Assembly: GCF_020880415.1 (NCBI RefSeq)
Contig: NZ_JAJIUJ010000015.1
Coordinates: 26,471 to 90,470 of the forward strand
Length of the DNA stretch: 64,000 nt
Source: Xanthomonas euvesicatoria pv. euvesicatoria
GTDB lineage: Bacteria > Pseudomonadota > Gammaproteobacteria > Xanthomonadales > Xanthomonadaceae
Reading direction: 5' to 3'
The stretch's first letter is position 1. Each line of letters starts with the position of its first letter. The notes beneath the pieces were generated by a model. The model did not search any database and had not been told where the DNA came from. It was given only the letters and a program-made list of their open reading frames with translations. Both the position numbers and the translations under genes were made by a program. Shown piece by piece: positions 31,124 through 42,083 of this stretch.

Positions 31124-33094
31124 TCAGGCGGCCTGTTCGCCGCGCTTGCCAACGCGATACAGCAGCCAGCCGACCAGGGCCAGAATCGCCAGGCCGACCC
31201 ACTGGTTGAGCTGCAGCGCGGCCGGCAATGCCAGCACATCGGCACGGCTGGACAGCACGATCGGCACCGCGATGGCGATGCCCATCAACGCCTCGCCGGT
31301 GATCAGGCCAGCGGCAAACAGCACGCCCGGGCGATGCACGCGGTCACGGCCGTCTTCGTCGTCGGCACGGATGTTGTGGAAGCGCTCCACCAGATGCGCG
31401 ATCAGGCCGCCGAGGAAGATCGGCACCATCAGTTCCAGCGGCAGATAGATGCCGATGGCCGCGGCCAGCACCGGTACACGGAAGCGCTTGCCGTTGGCCT
31501 TCAACCATTCGTCCAGCGCGATGATGGCCGCGCCCACGCCGGCACCGATCGCGATCATGCTCCACGGCAGCTGGCCACCGAACAGGCCCTTGGCCACCGA
31601 GGCCATCAGCGTCGCCTGCGGCGCGCCCAGCGAGTTGGGATGCTGTGGCGTTGCTGGGCCGATGCCGTAGGCTTGAGCCAGCAGGTTCAGCACCGGCGCC
31701 ATGATCAACGCGCACGAGAACGCGCCAATACCCAGCATCAGCTGCTGTTTCCACGGTGTGGCACCGACCAGATAACCGGCCTTGAGATCTTGCAGGTTGT
31801 CCCCGCCCACCGCCGCCGCGCAGCACACCACCGCGCCGATCATGATCGCGGCCACTGCGCCCAGCGGTGCAGCGCCGATACCCACCGGCACCAGGCCGCT
31901 CTTGCCGAGCAGCAACACCAGCACCGCCGAGGCGAACAGGATGGTGGAGATGGTGATGCCCGACACCGGGTTGTTGGAAGAGCCGATCAAACCGGCCAGA
32001 TAGCCCGAAACGGACACGAACAGGAAGCCGGCCACGATCATGATGATGGTCATCGGGATCGACACATGCCACTGCTGCACGATGGCCTGATACAGGCCCA
32101 GCAGCGGCAGCGTGCACAGCACCAGCGCCACCAGCATCCACTTCATCGGCAGATCGCGCTCGGTCTCTGCAACCACGCCGCCGCCACTCTTGCGCGCAGC
32201 GGCAAAGCCGCTCTTGACGCCGGAAAACAGTGATTTCCGCAGCGAGAACAAGGTCCACACGCCACCGATCAACATCGCGCCGACACCCAGATAGCGAATC
32301 TTCGCGCCCCAGATGCCGAACGCTGCATCGGCAGCCGACGCATCGACCAGGCTCTGCGCCAGGGCCGGGTCCGAGCCCATGAAGAACTGCTGATACAGCG
32401 GGATGGCGATGTGCCAGGACAGGATCGAGCCGGACAGCACCACGATGCCCACGTTCAACCCGACGATGTAGCCCACGCCCAGCAGCGCCGGCGACAGGTT
32501 GGTGCCGATATAGCCCACCAGCCGGCTGCTGCCCAGGTAGGTGGCCTGCGCCCAGGTGTCGGGAATCACGCGCAGGCCGCTGGCCGCAGCCAGCTTGACC
32601 AGCGCACCGATGGCGCCGGAGATGGCCAGGATCTTCAGGCCCGGGCCGGGATTTTCGCCGGCCTTGAGCACTTCGGCCGCCGCCTTGCCTTCGGGGAACG
32701 GCAGCGGGTCTTCAACGATCATCGAGCGACGCAACGGCACCGAGAACAACACGCCAAGCAGGCCGCCCATGCCGGCGATGCCGAGCACCCACCAGTACTT
32801 GAAGTCCGGCCAGTAGCCCATGATCACCAGCGCGGGGATGGTGAAGATCACCCCGGCCGCGATCGACGAGCCGGCCGACGCACCGGTCTGGACGATGTTG
32901 TTCTCCAGAATGGTGCCGCCGCCCAACAGGCGCAGCACACCCATCGACACGACGGCTGCCGGGATGGCGGTGGCGATGGTCAGGCCGGCGAACAGGCCGA
33001 GGTAGGCATTGGCGGCCGAAAGCACGACCGCCAGCACGATGGCCAGCGCGACGGCACGGAAGGTGAGCTGGCGCGGCTGCGCGTCGTGGCTCAT
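31124..33094 (-). CDS. OPT-family oligopeptide transporter
   Basis: 656-residue inner-membrane protein with about 15-16 helices. The N-terminal block SAANAYLGLFAGLTIATAIPAAV, the TGASAGSSIAAGVIFTIPAL segment and the GTNLSPALLGVGYIVGLN segment are characteristic of the bacterial OPT family (oligopeptide or metal-chelate uptake). The ATG at 33094 has AGGGGA nine bases upstream; a further ATG at 33115 overlaps that ribosome site. Imports peptides or peptide-bound metals, perhaps complementing the several exported peptidases nearby, though no operon link exists. Confidence 0.9.
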   Translation of the reverse strand: MSHDAQPRQLTFRAVALAIVLAVVLSAANAYLGLFAGLTIATAIPAAVVSMGVLRLLGGGTILENNIVQTGASAGSSIAAGVIFTIPALVIMGYWPDFKYWWVLGIAGMGGLLGVLFSVPLRRSMIVEDPLPFPEGKAAAEVLKAGENPGPGLKILAISGAIGALVKLAAASGLRVIPDTWAQATYLGSSRLVGYIGTNLSPALLGVGYIVGLNVGIVVLSGSILSWHIAIPLYQQFFMGSDPALAQSLVDASAADAAFGIWGAKIRYLGVGAMLIGGVWTLFSLRKSLFSGVKSGFAAARKSGGGVVAETERDLPMKWMLVALVLCTLPLLGLYQAIVQQWHVSIPMTIIMIVAGFLFVSVSGYLAGLIGSSNNPVSGITISTILFASAVLVLLLGKSGLVPVGIGAAPLGAVAAIMIGAVVCCAAAVGGDNLQDLKAGYLVGATPWKQQLMLGIGAFSCALIMAPVLNLLAQAYGIGPATPQHPNSLGAPQATLMASVAKGLFGGQLPWSMIAIGAGVGAAIIALDEWLKANGKRFRVPVLAAAIGIYLPLELMVPIFLGGLIAHLVERFHNIRADDEDGRDRVHRPGVLFAAGLITGEALMGIAIAVPIVLSSRADVLALPAALQLNQWVGLAILALVGWLLYRVGKRGEQAA

Positions 33095-33524
33095 TGGGCA
33101 TTCCCCTGTAGGCAAAAAATTCGCACCACGCTAGCGCCTGCGTCCACGCGAGTCCAGCTGCGGCGCGGCGTGACAGTGTGCGTGCGATGGCGGGTGGACG
33201 TCGCAGGGGCAACCGACGCACGCGCTGCCGGCTGGGTTGCAATCTGTCCGATCGCGGCGGTATCCGGCGCGTTGGCTGTTGAGGACGCGGGCATATTTCG
33301 AACCACGTTCACCCCCAGCGTCGATACAGGTGCGCCGCGCCGTGCAATTGGCGTCAGCTGCTGCCGGGTGGATGTTATTGCGCTAACGCGCCTGCCGGGA
33401 TCTGCGCCCGGCGCGGCGATCACTGCACGGCAACAGCCCGACACCGCGCGTGCGACGCCAGGCGCAGAAGAGTGCGCGTGCGCCGCTACGCCGGGAATGA
33501 CGTAGCAGCGCATCCTGCCGAGGG
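33095..33524. other. Gap upstream of the OPT gene
   Basis: 430 bases between the OPT start and the HDOD gene's stop. Contains the OPT promoter by position; no gene, repeat or strong structure that I can support. Confidence 0.4.
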
Positions 33525-34343
33525 TTAGTGCAGCAACTCGGCAAAGGCGCGATCGGCCTCGATGACCTCCGGCAGCGCGGCGAACAACGCGTCCAGATCC
33601 ACGCCGTCCATCAGCGGGCTGCGTATCGCTTCCAATGCCGCCGCGGTGGCGCCGCCATGTGCATGCAGCGCATCGCAGACCAGTACCGCCTGGGCCACCA
33701 GCAATGGCATGCGTGCCCCGTCCGGGGCCGCGGCGGGCCGGACCTGGTACGCGATGGCGTGCTGGATCACCACGGGCAGCTGCCAGCGCCGTGCCAGCTC
33801 GGCCCCGACTTCCGGGTAGCCGAAGCCCAGTTGCAGGGTTTCTTCGGCCGCATGACCGGCAGAGGAGGTTTCGTGATTGATGCGGCTGGCGTATTCCGGC
33901 GCACCGGACTGGATCAAGAGCTCGCCGATGTTGTGCATCATCCCGCAGGTGAAGGCCGTCTCCGGGTCCAGCCCCTGCTGGCGCGCCAGCAGGCGGCAGA
34001 TGCCGGCCACTTCGAAACTGTGCCGCCAGAAGGCCTTGAGGTCGAAGCCCGGGCCAGCCCGGAACGCGCCCGTCATCGCCGACGCCAGCACCAGGGTGCG
34101 CAGGGTATTGAAGCCCAGCCGCATGGCCGCGTCTTCCACGCTGGTGGAATCGCGCAAGCCATGGAAGCGCGCCGAATTGGCCAGCCGCAACACTTTGGCG
34201 GCAATCACCGGATCGCGCTCGATACTATGCGCCAGCGTATCGATATCGGTCTGCGGATCGTCGAATTGACGGATCAGGTCTTGCGCCACCTTGGGCACGG
34301 TGGGCAAGGTGTGCAACTGGTCGAACAACGCCTCCAACTTCAT
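33525..34343 (-). CDS. HDOD-domain signalling protein
   Basis: 272 residues. An HDOD domain covers residues ~10-205: LPTVPKVAQDLIRQFDDPQTD at the start, IERDPVIAAKVLRLANSA, then MHNIGELLIQ in place of a metal-binding HD pair, so it is expected to lack phosphohydrolase activity. Such proteins act as scaffolds in c-di-GMP or motility signalling in Xanthomonas (for example GsmR). The ATG at 34343 starts right before the domain; the frame is open to 34931 but overlaps nothing recognisable. Partner proteins are not evident here. Confidence 0.8.
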   Translation of the reverse strand: MKLEALFDQLHTLPTVPKVAQDLIRQFDDPQTDIDTLAHSIERDPVIAAKVLRLANSARFHGLRDSTSVEDAAMRLGFNTLRTLVLASAMTGAFRAGPGFDLKAFWRHSFEVAGICRLLARQQGLDPETAFTCGMMHNIGELLIQSGAPEYASRINHETSSAGHAAEETLQLGFGYPEVGAELARRWQLPVVIQHAIAYQVRPAAAPDGARMPLLVAQAVLVCDALHAHGGATAAALEAIRSPLMDGVDLDALFAALPEVIEADRAFAELLH

Positions 34344-34552
34344 GATCGCCTCGTGGGTGAAAGACAAGCCAGCGCGGCTGCGCGGACCTGCATGGTGTAG
34401 CACGGACCGGTTCACTGCCAATGACCGACGGCAGGATGATTCACTCAGGCTTCTGGCTGGGTCTGTACAGCGCACTGCCTCACCGCGTGGCCCAACTGAC
34501 AGGAGAGGCAAGCGAACTGGACAGTTCACCGAGGCGACCGTCTCGGTGACCC

Positions 34553-36511
34553 TCAGTCGGCCTTGGCGCCACCCAGCGATTTGGATAAAAACGCCAACAG
34601 CTGGGTGTAGAACGCGCGTCGATGGGGCTCGGTGTAGAAGCCGTGGCCTTCTGTGTCGAAGTACAGCGTTTCCACTGGGGTGCCGGCCTGGCGCAACGCT
34701 GCTTCCATTCGCTTGCTGTGCTGGATGGGCGCGCGCTCGTCTTCGCCCCCTGCGGCCAGAAACACCGGCACCTTGATCTGCCTGGCCAGATTGACCGGCG
34801 AACGCGCGGCCAGGGTGGCCGGATCGCCCAACCATTGCTTGAGATAGTTCTCGCCGGAACCGCGCTTCTGGATATCGCCGCTGGTGAACATCATCGGCAA
34901 GTCGTAGACGCCCACATAACCGGCCGCGCACGCATACAGGCCCGATTCCTTGGCCGCCCCCATCAGGGCTGCGTATGCACCGTAACTGGCGCCAAAGATG
35001 CAGATCTTGCGTGCATCCGCATACCCTTGGTCAATCGCCCAACGCGTTGCATCGGTCACATCGTCCTGCATGGTGCCGCCCCACTGACGCGCGCCGGCGT
35101 GCTGGAAGTGGCGCCCATAATTGCCCGAGCCACGGAAATTGATCTGCAGCACCGCATAGCCCGCTTGCGCCAGCAGCTGCGCATCGTCGTCGAACTGCCA
35201 GCTGTCGAAGATCTCGAAGGGACCGCCATGGGGCATCACCACCATTGGCAGATGTTTGTCGCCCCCGCTGCGCGGCAGCGTGAGATACCCATGCAGTGGC
35301 ACCCCGTCACGTGCCTGCAGTGCAATCGGCTGCACGGTGGCCGTGCGCTCGGGGTCGAACCAGTCGCGCCGACTGATCACATGCTGGGCTTTGTTCTGTT
35401 GCGTATCGAACACGTAGAAATCGCCAGGGTTGCTGCCCGAATAGGCTTCAAGCATCACGTAGCGACCGTCTTTGGTGCTGGAGGTCACGCGCACCGCATT
35501 GCCGGCAAAGGCCGCCTCCAGGCTGTGATACATCCGCGCCTGTGCCCCATGCTCGTCGAAAAAGCGGGTGCGGGGGCGGTCGGCCATGAAAATGGCGCCG
35601 ACCGGGATGGTGGTGCCGTTGCGGTAGATGATCTCCAGGGGGTCGGCCACCGCGTCGCGCAATACCTGCTCACGGCGATTGGCCTGGATGTCCCAGCCGA
35701 CGATCGCATCGGGGCCGTCGGCACTTTGCACGCGCAAGTACGCAATGCGCTCGTCTTGCGAAAAACCCAGCGGTGTTTCGACATGGCCACTGACCTGCTC
35801 GTCATTGATCAGCGCCCATTCGTCGCCCGCGCCCTTGCGGTAATACAGCTTGCTGACGTTGTCCGAGCCCGCCCCCTGCGCAAAGCGCACCTGCCCATGA
35901 TGGTCGATGGTGAAGCTGGCGCGCTGAATCGGCGCACGCGCAAGCGGGAGGCGGCGGCCGGTGGTGACGTCGAGCTTTTCTGCGCGCGTATAAGGATCCT
36001 GCCCCGACATCGGCCAGATCGCCACGATCACGCTGCGGTCGTCGTCGGGCAAGGGGTCGGTCAGGAATGCGGCCACCGCTTCGGTCTTCTTGACCTTGAT
36101 GTTGGTGCCAAGGCCGGTGCCGCGTGCGCGGTAACCCACCAGCAACTCGGCTCCGGTGCCATCGGCATTGATGGCATACAGCTCGCCGGTCGGCAGCGGC
36201 TTGTCGAGCAAGCCGTACTTCTGTGCAATGGAGATCAACACGCGGGTGTCGCTGACCCAGGCGAAATCGCTCACGTAGGTGTTTTTTTCCAGCACGAAGG
36301 TGGCGCCGATGCTGTTGTCCGAACGCCGCATGATCGCAAGGGCGGTCTTGTCTTCCATCGGCACGGTCGCGGCGAAATACGCGCCGCTGGGCGATAGCTT
36401 GATGTCGGCGAACTTGTCCTTCTTGATATAGGCGCCGACATCCACCTGGGCCGTGGCAGTGCCGGCCGCCATCAGCAGCACCAAGGCCGCAGGAATGATC
36501 CATTTCCGCAT
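34553..36511 (-). CDS. S9-family prolyl oligopeptidase, exported
   Basis: 652 residues with a Sec signal peptide (MRKWIIPAALVLLMAAGTATA). N-terminal propeller-like region to about residue 390, then the alpha/beta hydrolase with HGGPFEIFDSW, nucleophile FGASYGAYAAL, acid around GGEDERAP and His in TEGHGFYTEPH. All catalytic positions are present. A periplasmic peptidase acting on short peptides; distinct from the S9 enzyme at 27171 (different signal, less clear repeats). Stands alone, ending 209 bases before the HDOD gene's start on the same strand. Confidence 0.87.
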   Translation of the reverse strand: MRKWIIPAALVLLMAAGTATAQVDVGAYIKKDKFADIKLSPSGAYFAATVPMEDKTALAIMRRSDNSIGATFVLEKNTYVSDFAWVSDTRVLISIAQKYGLLDKPLPTGELYAINADGTGAELLVGYRARGTGLGTNIKVKKTEAVAAFLTDPLPDDDRSVIVAIWPMSGQDPYTRAEKLDVTTGRRLPLARAPIQRASFTIDHHGQVRFAQGAGSDNVSKLYYRKGAGDEWALINDEQVSGHVETPLGFSQDERIAYLRVQSADGPDAIVGWDIQANRREQVLRDAVADPLEIIYRNGTTIPVGAIFMADRPRTRFFDEHGAQARMYHSLEAAFAGNAVRVTSSTKDGRYVMLEAYSGSNPGDFYVFDTQQNKAQHVISRRDWFDPERTATVQPIALQARDGVPLHGYLTLPRSGGDKHLPMVVMPHGGPFEIFDSWQFDDDAQLLAQAGYAVLQINFRGSGNYGRHFQHAGARQWGGTMQDDVTDATRWAIDQGYADARKICIFGASYGAYAALMGAAKESGLYACAAGYVGVYDLPMMFTSGDIQKRGSGENYLKQWLGDPATLAARSPVNLARQIKVPVFLAAGGEDERAPIQHSKRMEAALRQAGTPVETLYFDTEGHGFYTEPHRRAFYTQLLAFLSKSLGGAKAD

Positions 36512-36577
36512 GTACGACTCCGTGTTGTAGGCAAACCGATGGCGAAATCTAGCAGCAATCCATGCACCTAAAAAGCG

Positions 36578-39500
36578 TCAATGGAAATCGCGCGAGGGCA
36601 GCTGCATGTCGCCGAGCAGGTTGCTGAGGTCGTACAGGTCGCCGGCGATGAGATGCTCTACGCCGTCCACGCGTTCCCAGCGACCGCGCACGGCGAGCAG
36701 GCGCGATTCCAGCAGCGCACGGCGGCGACGCAGCGCAAGGTGCGACCAGACGATGACGTTGATCATGCCCTGCTCGTCTTCCAGGGTGACGAAGATGGTG
36801 CCCTTTGCGGTGGCCGGGCGCTGGCGCTGGGTGACCAGGCCGGCCACATGCACGCCGCTGCCGTGGCGGCGGCCCTGCAATTCGCGCAGACCCAGGATGC
36901 GTCGCTGGCGCATCTGCGGCCGTAGCAGGGCCATTGGATGCTGGCGCAGACTCAGGCCGACCGAGCGGTAATCGGCAAGGATTTCTTCGCCGGCGCGCGG
37001 CGCCTCGAACGCCACCGGGCGCTCCTCCGGGCTGCCCGGCAATAGCGGACGACGCGCCTCCACCCCGGCCATGACCCAGCGCGCGGCGTTGCGGTTGCCC
37101 ACCAGGCCGTGCAGAGCGCCGGCTTCTGCCAATGCCAGGCGTGCTTTTTCGTCGAGTGCGGCGCGCAGGCACAGATCGCCGATATCGGCGAACGCCCGCT
37201 GCGTGCGTGCGGCAACGATGCGCTGCGCCACCACTTGCGACAGTCCGGCGACCTGCCGCATGCCCAGCCGGATCGCCGGTTGTTCGCCAGGATCGGCAGC
37301 GCTGCGCCACGGCCGGCCGCCGACCAGGGTGTTGTCCCAGTCGCTGTGCAATACATCCACCGGCAGCACCTCCACACGCTCGCGCTCGGGGCTGCCGCGG
37401 CGCGCATCCTGCACGATCTGGCTGGCCGAATAGAAACCCATCGGCTGCGCGTTGAGCAGCCCGCAGGCGAAGGCGGCCGGCTCGTGGCGTTTGAGCCAGC
37501 AGCTGGCGTAGACGAGCTTGGCGAACGAGGCGGCATGGCTCTGCGGAAAACCGTAGGAACCGAAACCCTTGATCTGTTCGAAGATCTGGTCGATGAAGCT
37601 GGAGGCGTAGCCTTTGCCTTCCATCAATGCGCGAATGCGCAAGCGATGCGATTCCATGTCGCCACCGCGGCGCCAGGCCGCCATCGAACGGCGTAGCTTG
37701 TCGGCCTCGTCAGGGTCGTAGCCGGCGTGGATCACCAACTCCATGACCTGCTCCTGGAACAGCGGAATCCCCAATGTCGGCCCGAGAATTTGCTCTACGC
37801 CTTCGGAGGGATAGTTGATCAGGCTCTTGTCCTTGCGACGTTGCAGGTACGGATGCACCATGTCGCCCTGGATCGGGCCAGGGCGCACGATCGCCACTTC
37901 GATGACCAGGTCGTAGAACTCTGCCGGTTTGAGCCTTGGCAGCATGGCCATCTGCGCACGCGACTCGATCTGGAACACGCCGACCGTATCGGCGCGCTGG
38001 ATCATCTTGTAGGTCGCCGCATCCTCATCCGGCAAGGTCGCCAACGTGTAGTCGCGATGACGGTGGCCACGCACCAGGTCCAGCGTCTTGCGAATGCAGG
38101 TCAGCATGCCCAGGGCCAGGCAATCGACCTTGAGCAGCTTCATGGTTTCCAGATCGTCCTTGTCCCACTGGATGATGGTGCGGTCGGCCATCGCGGCATT
38201 TTCCACCGGTACCAGCAACGACAACGGCTCGTCGGAGATGACGAATCCGCCCACGTGCTGCGACAGATGCCGTGGGTGATCGCGCAGGTGGTCTGTCACG
38301 AGCAGGATCTTGTTGATCAGCGGGTTGGCCAGATCGAAGCCGGCTTCTTCGATGCGCTGTTCCATCGGTGTTTCGCCATTGCCCCAGCCATAGCAATTGG
38401 CCAGCAAGGCAATCTGGTCCGGTGGCAGACCGAAGGCCTTGGCCACGTCGCGCACCGCGCTCTTGCCGCGATAGCAGATCACCGTCGCCGCCAGCGCTGC
38501 GCGTTCGCGCCCGTATTTGGCGTAGACGTATTGCAACACCTCCTCGCGGCGTTCGTGCTCGAAATCCACGTCGATGTCCGGCGGCTCGTTACGCGCCTTG
38601 GACAAGAAGCGCGAGATCAACAATCGCGTCTTGCTCGGATCAACCGAGGTGATGCTCAGTGCATAGCAGACTGCCGAATTTGCTGAAGATCCACGCCCCT
38701 GGCACAGGATGTCTTTGGAACGCGCAAACCGCACCACATCCTGTACCGTGAGAAAGAAAGCCTCGTATTCCAGTTCGGCGATCAACGCCAATTCGTTCTC
38801 GATGTCGTCGCGTATTTTCTTCGGCACTCCATCCGGCCAGCGCTCCCGCATCCCGGCTTCAGTGAGCTGACGCAGATAACTGGCAGGCGTATGCCCCTGC
38901 GGCACCAATTCTCTGGGATAGGTGTATTGGAGCTTGGAAATGTCGAAGGTGCAGCGTTGCGCCAGCTCCACCGTGGCCTGCAACAACCCATCCGGGTAGA
39001 TATTGCCCAACGCGCGCCGGGTGCGCAGATGGCGCTCGCCATTGCGGAACAGGTGTGCGCCGCATTCGGCCAGCGGCAGCGTGTGGCGGATGGCGGTCAA
39101 GGTGTCTTGCACGATGCGCTCGCGACGCTGCGCCATATGTACATCGCCGCTGGCCAACGCGGTCATGCCCAACTGCTGCGCCAGCGCTTGCAGGACCTGC
39201 AGGCGTGCGACATCGTCCTGTTCGCGATGCAATTCCACTGCCAGAAACGCCCGCTCGCCGAAGACTTGTTGCAACCAGGCACCCTGCTCTGCCTGCGGCT
39301 GCGCGCCGGGTAGCCACAGTGCAAACACGCCCGGCGCCACATCGCGAAACTGCGCTTGCACCTCGGCCCGCCCCAAGCGATAAGCGCCCTTGCTGGCCGC
39401 GCGCCGCGCGGTGGTGATCAACCCGCACAGCTGCGGGTAACCGTGCGCGTTTTCCACCAGCAGCACGAAGCGGGTGCCATCGACCAGGGCGAATTCGCTA

Positions 39501-39826
39501 CCGACGATCAACCGCACCCCGGTGGCGCGCGACGCTTCCAGGCCACGCACGATGCCGGCCAGCGAGCATTCGTCGGTGATGGCCAAGGCGCTGTAGCCGC
39601 AGTGTTGTGCGCGCACGAACAGCTGTTCGGCGCTGGAGGCGCCACGCAGGAACGAGAAGTCCGACAGGCAGTGCAGCTCGGCATAGGCGGGCAAGCCATC
39701 GGCAACGTGCGCATGGCTGATGTCGTCGTTGGCCGCGCGCAACCGTGCGGCCACATTCCAGGCGCGCGGCATGCGCCCGCCGGGCGTGTCGCGGTCTACG
39801 CCATCGATGGCGTCATCCCAGCTCAT
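36578..39826 (-). CDS. dnaE2: Error-prone DNA polymerase DnaE2 (ImuC)
   Basis: 1082-residue C-family polymerase without proofreading, used for translesion synthesis after DNA damage. An N-terminal PHP domain ([18 protein letters not shown]) is followed by the catalytic palm with [16 protein letters not shown] holding two active aspartates, [19 protein letters not shown] upstream of it, helix-hairpin-helix and OB-fold parts at the C-terminus ([21 protein letters not shown]). The length and the missing C-terminal tail of DnaE1 mark it as DnaE2. Last gene of the lexA2-imuA-imuB-dnaE2 cassette, 174 bases after imuB. Confidence 0.95.
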
Positions 39827-40000
39827 GGACGGCTGCCTTCAACAGCGCGCTGCGCCAGACGGTTTTTGCAATGCGCAGCAGATCGCGCCGTTGCAGATGC
39901 TGCTGCTCTTGCCTGCAGCCCTGGCATCGGCCACGCGCGCCCCAGCCGCAACCACCAGACAGCCGGTACCTGCTCCGATACCGCGCGAACATACGCGCGC

Positions 40001-41419
40001 TCACGCGAACCATCCATGCAGCATCCAGCCGTCCACCCGACCGGGCGCGGCGAAGGCCCAACCACGCCGGCCGCGCGCAGTCTCCACCACGTAGTAATCG
40101 CGACGGGCTTCATCGTCGTCCCACCAACCGCTTTCCAGCCGTTCCGGGCCGGACACGATGCGCAGGTGCGGGTCGTGCAGCGGCACCGGCTGCGGCAGCA
40201 ACCAGGTGGGGCGCGGCGGACGCGGCGGCGCAGCGGCTTCGCGCACCGCATCGCCGATGGCGCGACGCCACGCGCGCTCCGGGCGCGGGTCGTCGGCCGG
40301 CAACACGCGATAGACCGCGTCATCGCCAAGCCGTGCACGCAGGCGCTCGCGCAGTTGCGGCCACTCCACCGATTGCTGCGCGCGCTGATCGAACAGGTCG
40401 CGCATGGCCGGTACGAACGGTGGCAGCTGCCGTGCCAGCAAGCGCATCGCCACCACCGGCCGCGGAATCTCCACCCGCTCCAGCCGGTTGCGGGCCAGCT
40501 CGAACAGCAAGGTGGGCGCGCGTTCCGGCGTGAGCAGACCGATCTCCACATCGGTCGCGCCTTCTTCATGCTCCAGGCGCAATAAAAACCGCTGCACGCC
40601 GCCATCGCGAATGGACAGATACGTGCACAGGTCGCCGATCAGCCGGCGCAACGGAAACAGCAGCGCCGGATGCGTTTCCACCTCATAGCCCAGCTCCACG
40701 CGGTGGTCGAAGTGGTCTGGCGGCGCGTAGCACTCCAGTGGGTCGTCGACCTGCCCGTAGAGGCGATCCAGGTGATCGAGCAGGTCCGCACCAAACCGCC
40801 GGCGCAACCCGTCACGCGGCAGGCCGCGCACCGCCGCGAGCGTGCGCACGCCCATGTGCTGCAGGCGCTCGCCGGCATCGTCAGGCAATGCAGCGCGGCG
40901 TACAGGCACCTTGTCGAGCGTGCTGTGCAGGGCCGGCAATTGCGTCACCACCATGCCGTCGCGCAGCCCAGCCAGCACGCGTGCGGCGCGCGGCGTGGGC
41001 GCCAGCGCAAGCCGGTGCTGGAAGCCCAAGGCCTGCAGCTCATCGCGCAGGCGACGCTCGAAGCGCGGCCAGGGGCCGAACAGGCGAAAGCTGGCACCGG
41101 CTTCCAGCACGATGGCGCGCGACCACTGCTGGCTGACCAGCGAACTATGCCGATACGCCCAGGCCGCAAGAAACCGCTGCGTGCGCGCTTCGTTTTGCGC
41201 GTCGTAATCGATGGTGCGTACCTGCGTCATCAAGGCATGCGCCGCCGATAGCCGCATGCCGGCCTTCAACCCAGCTGCGCCAGCGGCAGCATTGACCGAA
41301 TGCAGGCTGCGCAGCTGCGCCGGGCCTTCCACCAGCGCCAGTGGCGCCTGCGGTTCTTCCAGACGCCGAAGGACGGCGTCCAGCGCCAGCTGCGGCAGCA
41401 ATATGCAGGCCCACAACAT
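40001..41419 (-). CDS. imuB: ImuB, Y-family polymerase-like mutasome hub
   Basis: 472 residues related to Y-family polymerases, but the N-terminus (MLWACILLPQLALDAVLRR) lacks the catalytic acidic residues, so it is a catalytically dead hub. In other bacteria ImuB binds the beta clamp, ImuA and DnaE2. The central GVRTLAAVRGLPRDGLRRRFG is the helix-hairpin-helix region and the little-finger part follows. The C-terminus carries a Trp-rich tail (GRRGWAFAAPGRVDGWMLHG). Begins nine bases after the imuA stop. Confidence 0.9.
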   Translation of the reverse strand: MLWACILLPQLALDAVLRRLEEPQAPLALVEGPAQLRSLHSVNAAAGAAGLKAGMRLSAAHALMTQVRTIDYDAQNEARTQRFLAAWAYRHSSLVSQQWSRAIVLEAGASFRLFGPWPRFERRLRDELQALGFQHRLALAPTPRAARVLAGLRDGMVVTQLPALHSTLDKVPVRRAALPDDAGERLQHMGVRTLAAVRGLPRDGLRRRFGADLLDHLDRLYGQVDDPLECYAPPDHFDHRVELGYEVETHPALLFPLRRLIGDLCTYLSIRDGGVQRFLLRLEHEEGATDVEIGLLTPERAPTLLFELARNRLERVEIPRPVVAMRLLARQLPPFVPAMRDLFDQRAQQSVEWPQLRERLRARLGDDAVYRVLPADDPRPERAWRRAIGDAVREAAAPPRPPRPTWLLPQPVPLHDPHLRIVSGPERLESGWWDDDEARRDYYVVETARGRRGWAFAAPGRVDGWMLHGWFA

Positions 41420-41428
41420 GCGCGCGCC

Positions 41429-42082
41429 TCAATGCGCCAGCCGCAACGGCTGCGACGGCACCTGCCCGCCCCGGCATTTGCGCACCTGCCAGGCATCGCG
41501 CTCGGGCAGGAATTCCAGCCGCAAGGCCGCCGGCGATGCATTCACCGCATGACGGCGGTCGCGCAGTGCGAACGCGCAGCAATTGCCGCTATCGGCCGCC
41601 ACCTGCAACCGGCGCAGCGCACGCGCATCGCCGGTCTGCGGCCAGCCCAGTACCGCAGCGCATGCGCCGCTGCGCAGGCATTGTTCGAACGCCCATAACG
41701 CTTCGCGCGGCTCGGCCTGCACCACTTCCAGATGCTCCAGCACCACCCCGCCCGCCTGCCAGGCCGGCGCGTAGGGAATGAACGGCGGTGCCACCAATAC
41801 CACCCGGCTGCTGCTGGCGGTCATGCGTGCCAGCGTGGGCAGCAACAAGGCGATCTCGCCGATGCCATGCGCAGGCAACAACAATTCGGTCAAGGCACGC
41901 CGCGGCCAGCCGCCATCGGGAAGCAATGCATCCAATGCCACATGCCCGGTGGATTCACCGCCATTGGCGGTGGCCGTGCCCTGGCCTGCACGCCAGACCG
42001 TGCGCGCGGCCAGCAGGGCGTCCAACGGCAGTGCCACGGCCGCATTGCCGTCCTGTCTGATGCGCGCCGGCTCCTGGCTCAT
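41429..42082 (-). CDS. imuA: ImuA, SOS mutagenesis accessory protein
   Basis: 217 residues with distant RecA/SulA-like character: ALLPDGGWPRRALTELLLP near the position of a Walker-type loop, and SSRVVLVAPPFIPYAP as a core strand. It assists the ImuB-DnaE2 mutasome; mechanism uncertain. One base separates its ATG from the lexA2 stop, so the genes are cotranscribed and repressed together by LexA2. Confidence 0.87.
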   Translation of the reverse strand: MSQEPARIRQDGNAAVALPLDALLAARTVWRAGQGTATANGGESTGHVALDALLPDGGWPRRALTELLLPAHGIGEIALLLPTLARMTASSSRVVLVAPPFIPYAPAWQAGGVVLEHLEVVQAEPREALWAFEQCLRSGACAAVLGWPQTGDARALRRLQVAADSGNCCAFALRDRRHAVNASPAALRLEFLPERDAWQVRKCRGGQVPSQPLRLAH

Positions 42083-42083
42083 G